Origin: Caenimonas sedimenti
Lineage (GTDB): Bacteria > Pseudomonadota > Gammaproteobacteria > Burkholderiales > Burkholderiaceae_C
Length of the DNA stretch: 64,000 nucleotides
Assembly: GCF_007833165.1 (NCBI RefSeq)
Contig: NZ_VOBQ01000008.1
Location: 1-64,000 of the forward strand
Direction: 5' to 3'
The notes under the pieces are model-generated. The model was not told where the DNA came from, made no database searches, and was given only the letters and a program-made list of their open reading frames with translations. This document shows, in pieces, positions 62,053-64,000 of the stretch (positions are counted from its first letter, which is position 1; every line of letters begins with the position of its first letter). The translations under genes and the position numbers were made by a program.

Positions 62053-62847
62053 ATGGATCTCGAACTGAAAGACAAGTCCGTCATCGTCACCGGCGGCGGC
62101 TCCAACATCGGCCGCGCCATCGTGTTGGCGTTCGCGGGCGAAGGCGCGCACATCACTATCGGCGATGTCGACACCGCGCAGGCCGACAAGACTGCCGAAT
62201 TCGCGACCAAACTCGGCGCCGCATCGGTTCAGGTGGTCAAGACCGACGTCACCAGCCTCGAGCAGGTCCAGGCCATGTTCAAGGCGGCGGCGGACAAACA
62301 TGGGCGGGTCGACGTGCTGGTCAACAACGTCGGCTGGGACAACCTGATGTTCTTCACACAGACGACGCCCGACTTCTGGCGCAAGGTGATCGACATCAAC
62401 TACGTCGGCGTGCTGAACTGCACCAAGACGGCGCTCGACGTGATGGTCAAACAGAACGGCGGCGCGATTGTCTCGATCAGTTCCGACGCCAGCCGCCAGG
62501 GCGAGCCGCGCGAGGCGGTCTACGGCGGCGTGAAGGCGGCGGTCAACAGCTTCATGAAGACGATCGCCAAGGAGAACGGCCGCTACGGCATCCGCTGCAA
62601 TGTGGTCTGCCCCGGCGTGACCATTCCCGAAACGACCGACGAGGTCGGCGGCAACAGCATGTGGAGCAAGGCCGACAGCATGTTCACGCCAGAGCAGTTC
62701 GACAAGATCGCCAAGGCGCTGCCGTTGCGCAAGGTCGGCCGGCCGCAGGACATTGCCAACGCCGTCGCCTTCCTGGCGTCGAGCAAAGCCGGTCACGTGA
62801 CCGGGCAAGTGCTCTCGGTCTCCGGTGGCTACAGCATGATCGGCTAA
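62053..62847 (+). CDS. badH: BadH-like 2-hydroxycyclohexanecarboxyl-CoA dehydrogenase (SDR)
   Basis: This 264-residue SDR has TGGGSNIGRAIVLAFA, VLVNNVGWDNLMFFTQTTPDFW, ISSDASRQGEPREAVYGGVKAAV (YxxxK) and QVLSVSGGYSMIG. The NNxGWD segment, the SDAxR...GEAVY layout and the closing SVSGG recall BadH of Rhodopseudomonas, which oxidises 2-hydroxycyclohexanecarboxyl-CoA to the 2-keto compound. The next gene is a BadI homologue, which supports this. ATG 62053 has AAGGAAG upstream. A related cyclic hydroxyacyl-CoA could be the true substrate. Confidence 0.8.
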   Translation: MDLELKDKSVIVTGGGSNIGRAIVLAFAGEGAHITIGDVDTAQADKTAEFATKLGAASVQVVKTDVTSLEQVQAMFKAAADKHGRVDVLVNNVGWDNLMFFTQTTPDFWRKVIDINYVGVLNCTKTALDVMVKQNGGAIVSISSDASRQGEPREAVYGGVKAAVNSFMKTIAKENGRYGIRCNVVCPGVTIPETTDEVGGNSMWSKADSMFTPEQFDKIAKALPLRKVGRPQDIANAVAFLASSKAGHVTGQVLSVSGGYSMIG

Positions 62848-62859
62848 AGGGACAACGCC

Positions 62860-63651
62860 ATGAACTACCAGGACATCCTCTACGAGGAGCGCGATCAGAT
62901 CGCCTACATCTCGATCAACCGCCCCGAGGTCATGAACGCGTTTCGTGGCCAGACGGTCGAGGAGATGCTGCACGCCATGATGAAGGCCGGCTGGGACAAG
63001 AATATCGCGGCGATCGTGCTCGGCGGCACCGGAGATCGCGCGTTCTGCACCGGCGGCGACCAGTCGGCTCACTCCGGCCAGTACGACGGCCGCGGCACTG
63101 CGGGTCTGCCCATCGAGGAACTCCACAGCGCGATCCGCGACGTGCCCAAGCCGGTGATCGCGCGCGTGCAGGGTTACGCCATCGGAGGCGGCAACGTGAT
63201 CGCCACGCTGTGCGACATGACCATCGCTTCCGACAAGGCGGTGTTCGGCCAGGTCGGGCCGAAGGTCGGTTCGGTCGACCCCGGCTGGGGCACGGCCTAT
63301 CTGGCACAAGTCGTGGGTGAGAAAAAGGCGCGCGAGATCTGGTACATGTGCCGTCGCTACACCGCACAGGAAGCGCTCGCGATGGGCCTGTGCAACGTGG
63401 TCGTGCCGCACGACCAGCTCGACGCCGAGGTCGCCAAGTGGGGCCGCGAGATCGTCGAGAAGAGCCCGACCGCGATCGCGATCGCCAAGCGCTCGTTCAA
63501 CGCCTCGACCGAGAACATCCGAGGCATCGGCAGCCTCGGCATGCAGGCGCTCAGCCTGTACTACAACACCGAAGAGTCCAGGGAAGGCGTTCGCGCGTTT
63601 CTGGAAAAGCGCAAGCCCGACTTTCGCAAGTTCGGCGCCAGCAAGGCCTGA
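62860..63651 (+). CDS. badI: BadI-like 2-ketocyclohexanecarboxyl-CoA hydrolase (ring-opening crotonase)
   Basis: This 263-residue crotonase-fold protein closely resembles BadI and MenB-type enzymes: [99 protein letters not shown] and EESREGVRAFLEKRKPDF. BadI cleaves the ring of 2-ketocyclohexanecarboxyl-CoA to pimelyl-CoA. It lies 12 bp after the BadH-like gene, the order expected for ring oxidation and opening. A substituted ring, for example terpenoid-derived, is possible. Confidence 0.87.
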   Translation: MNYQDILYEERDQIAYISINRPEVMNAFRGQTVEEMLHAMMKAGWDKNIAAIVLGGTGDRAFCTGGDQSAHSGQYDGRGTAGLPIEELHSAIRDVPKPVIARVQGYAIGGGNVIATLCDMTIASDKAVFGQVGPKVGSVDPGWGTAYLAQVVGEKKAREIWYMCRRYTAQEALAMGLCNVVVPHDQLDAEVAKWGREIVEKSPTAIAIAKRSFNASTENIRGIGSLGMQALSLYYNTEESREGVRAFLEKRKPDFRKFGASKA

Positions 63652-63663
63652 CCCCCCCCCCCG

Positions 63664-63690
63664 CGTCGGGCGGAATGCCCGCCCCGACGG
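63664..63690. terminator. GC-rich hairpin after badI
   Basis: An 11-nt C run (63652-63662) is followed by CGTCGGGCGG pairing with CGCCCCGACG around AATGCC, with one bulge. No T-tract follows, so termination would be weak or factor-dependent. It separates badI from the LivF-type gene. Confidence 0.4.
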
Positions 63691-63735
63691 ACGGCCCGTA
63701 TGCGGGACGGCGGGTTTCCCCGGGGGCAGGCGTCC

Positions 63736-63749
63736 CTAACTAACGTTAG
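63736..63749. promoter_or_regulatory. Putative TetR operator, site 6
   Basis: CTAACTAACGTTAG contains the perfect 10-bp palindrome CTAACGTTAG (63740-63749) and matches the 14-bp motif with one mismatch. It lies 86 bp upstream of the LivF-type ABC ATPase, so the transporter probably belongs to the same regulon. Confidence 0.6.
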
Positions 63750-63835
63750 AGTACGCCAAGAGCAGCCCGGCTGCTTCCGCCAATGCCGCTTCAGGAGCGG
63801 CTCACCCCGACCGGACCCGCCGCCGCCTCATCCTC

Positions 63836-64000
63836 ATGCTGACTCTGACCAACGTCCAGATCGTCTATGACAACACGATCGAAGCCGTTCGCGAAGCGTC
63901 GCTCGCGTTGGGCCCGCAGCAGATCGTCGCCCTGCTTGGTGCCAACGGAGCCGGCAAGTCCACGACGTTGAAGGCGATCAGTGGCGTGCTCTACCCCGAA
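63836..64000 (+). CDS. livF: Branched-chain-amino-acid-type ABC transporter ATPase (partial, LivF-like)
   Basis: Only the first 55 codons are in the window. They read LTLTNVQIVYDNTIEAVREASLAL and the Walker A motif GANGAGKSTTLKAISG, typical of LivF-type ATPases of high-affinity amino-acid/carboxylate uptake systems. Similar transporters accompany aromatic and alicyclic acid pathways. The ATG is not preceded by a strong ribosome-binding site, so the exact start is uncertain. Confidence 0.82.
   Translation, partial: MLTLTNVQIVYDNTIEAVREASLALGPQQIVALLGANGAGKSTTLKAISGVLYPE

Overview
The window is GC-rich (roughly two-thirds G+C by eye) and densely coding. It looks like a Burkholderiales-type betaproteobacterium. 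The evidence is two orphan Bug-type (tripartite-tricarboxylate family) binding proteins, a copper-resistance gene set, an IS91 element carrying its own integrase, and long operons of acyl-CoA catabolic genes. The species cannot be fixed from sequence alone. No rRNA, tRNA or CRISPR array was found.

Layout. (1) 1-4425, plus strand: a copper module, with a truncated TolC-family exporter behind IS21-like terminal repeats, then a TAT-exported multicopper oxidase, a cupredoxin, a DUF411 protein, a CusF-like protein, a small membrane protein, a Csp-type four-helix copper-storage protein and a DUF305 protein cut off at its C-terminus. (2) 4399 to about 7300: an IS91-family element (HUH/Y2 transposase plus tyrosine recombinase) that breaks the DUF305 gene and ends in a hairpin-rich non-coding stretch. 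(3) 7342-16175, minus strand: bioB, a citrate-synthase-like/citryl-CoA lyase protein, a CitE-like lyase, MmgE/PrpD, a CaiB/BaiF CoA-transferase, an acyl-CoA dehydrogenase (ACAD), etfA, etfB and a TetR regulator. (4) 16463-32152, plus strand: an acyclic-terpene-utilisation-like (atu) operon with biotin-dependent carboxylase subunits (AtuC/AtuF type), an AtuD-type ACAD, a degenerate ACAD, a MoxR ATPase plus VWA protein, a NUDIX-MBL fusion, a thioesterase, AtuA, another ACAD, a hydrolase and two accessory genes. (5) 32178-39933: a TauD-type dioxygenase, an ACAD, a DUF35 plus thiolase-like pair, a divergent atypical SDR, and an overlapping CoA ligase/hydrolase/transglutaminase-like operon. (6) 40103-54523, plus strand: a FadH-like dienoyl-CoA reductase, five more ACADs, SDR, MaoC hydratase, enoyl-CoA hydratase, Bug receptor, MmgE/PrpD and an MFS transporter. 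(7) 54633-58869: TetR, a B12-binding subunit, a mutase large subunit with an abnormal active site, a MeaB GTPase fused to a hotdog thioesterase, and a small unknown protein. (8) 58915-60843, minus strand: a frameshifted SDR and a Rieske oxygenase. (9) 60994-64000, plus strand: a Bug receptor, BadH- and BadI-like alicyclic ring-opening enzymes and the start of a LivF-type ABC ATPase.

How it may work together (inference). Regions 3-9 read as one catabolic island for a branched and/or alicyclic carboxylic acid, such as a terpenoid- or naphthenate-like substrate. Transporters and binding proteins take it up, a CoA ligase activates it, and ACADs feed electrons to EtfAB. Hydratases, SDRs and the BadH/BadI pair oxidise and open a ring. 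The carboxylase/AtuA module, CitE-like lyase, thiolase-like/DUF35 pair and B12 mutase would deal with branches that block beta-oxidation. BioB may supply biotin for the carboxylase. A 14-bp palindrome related to CTAACGnnCGTTAG lies in five intergenic regions (six sites) in front of these operons, which suggests one TetR-controlled regulon. The most unusual part is the B12-mutase/MeaB-thioesterase cluster at 54.6-58.9 kb.
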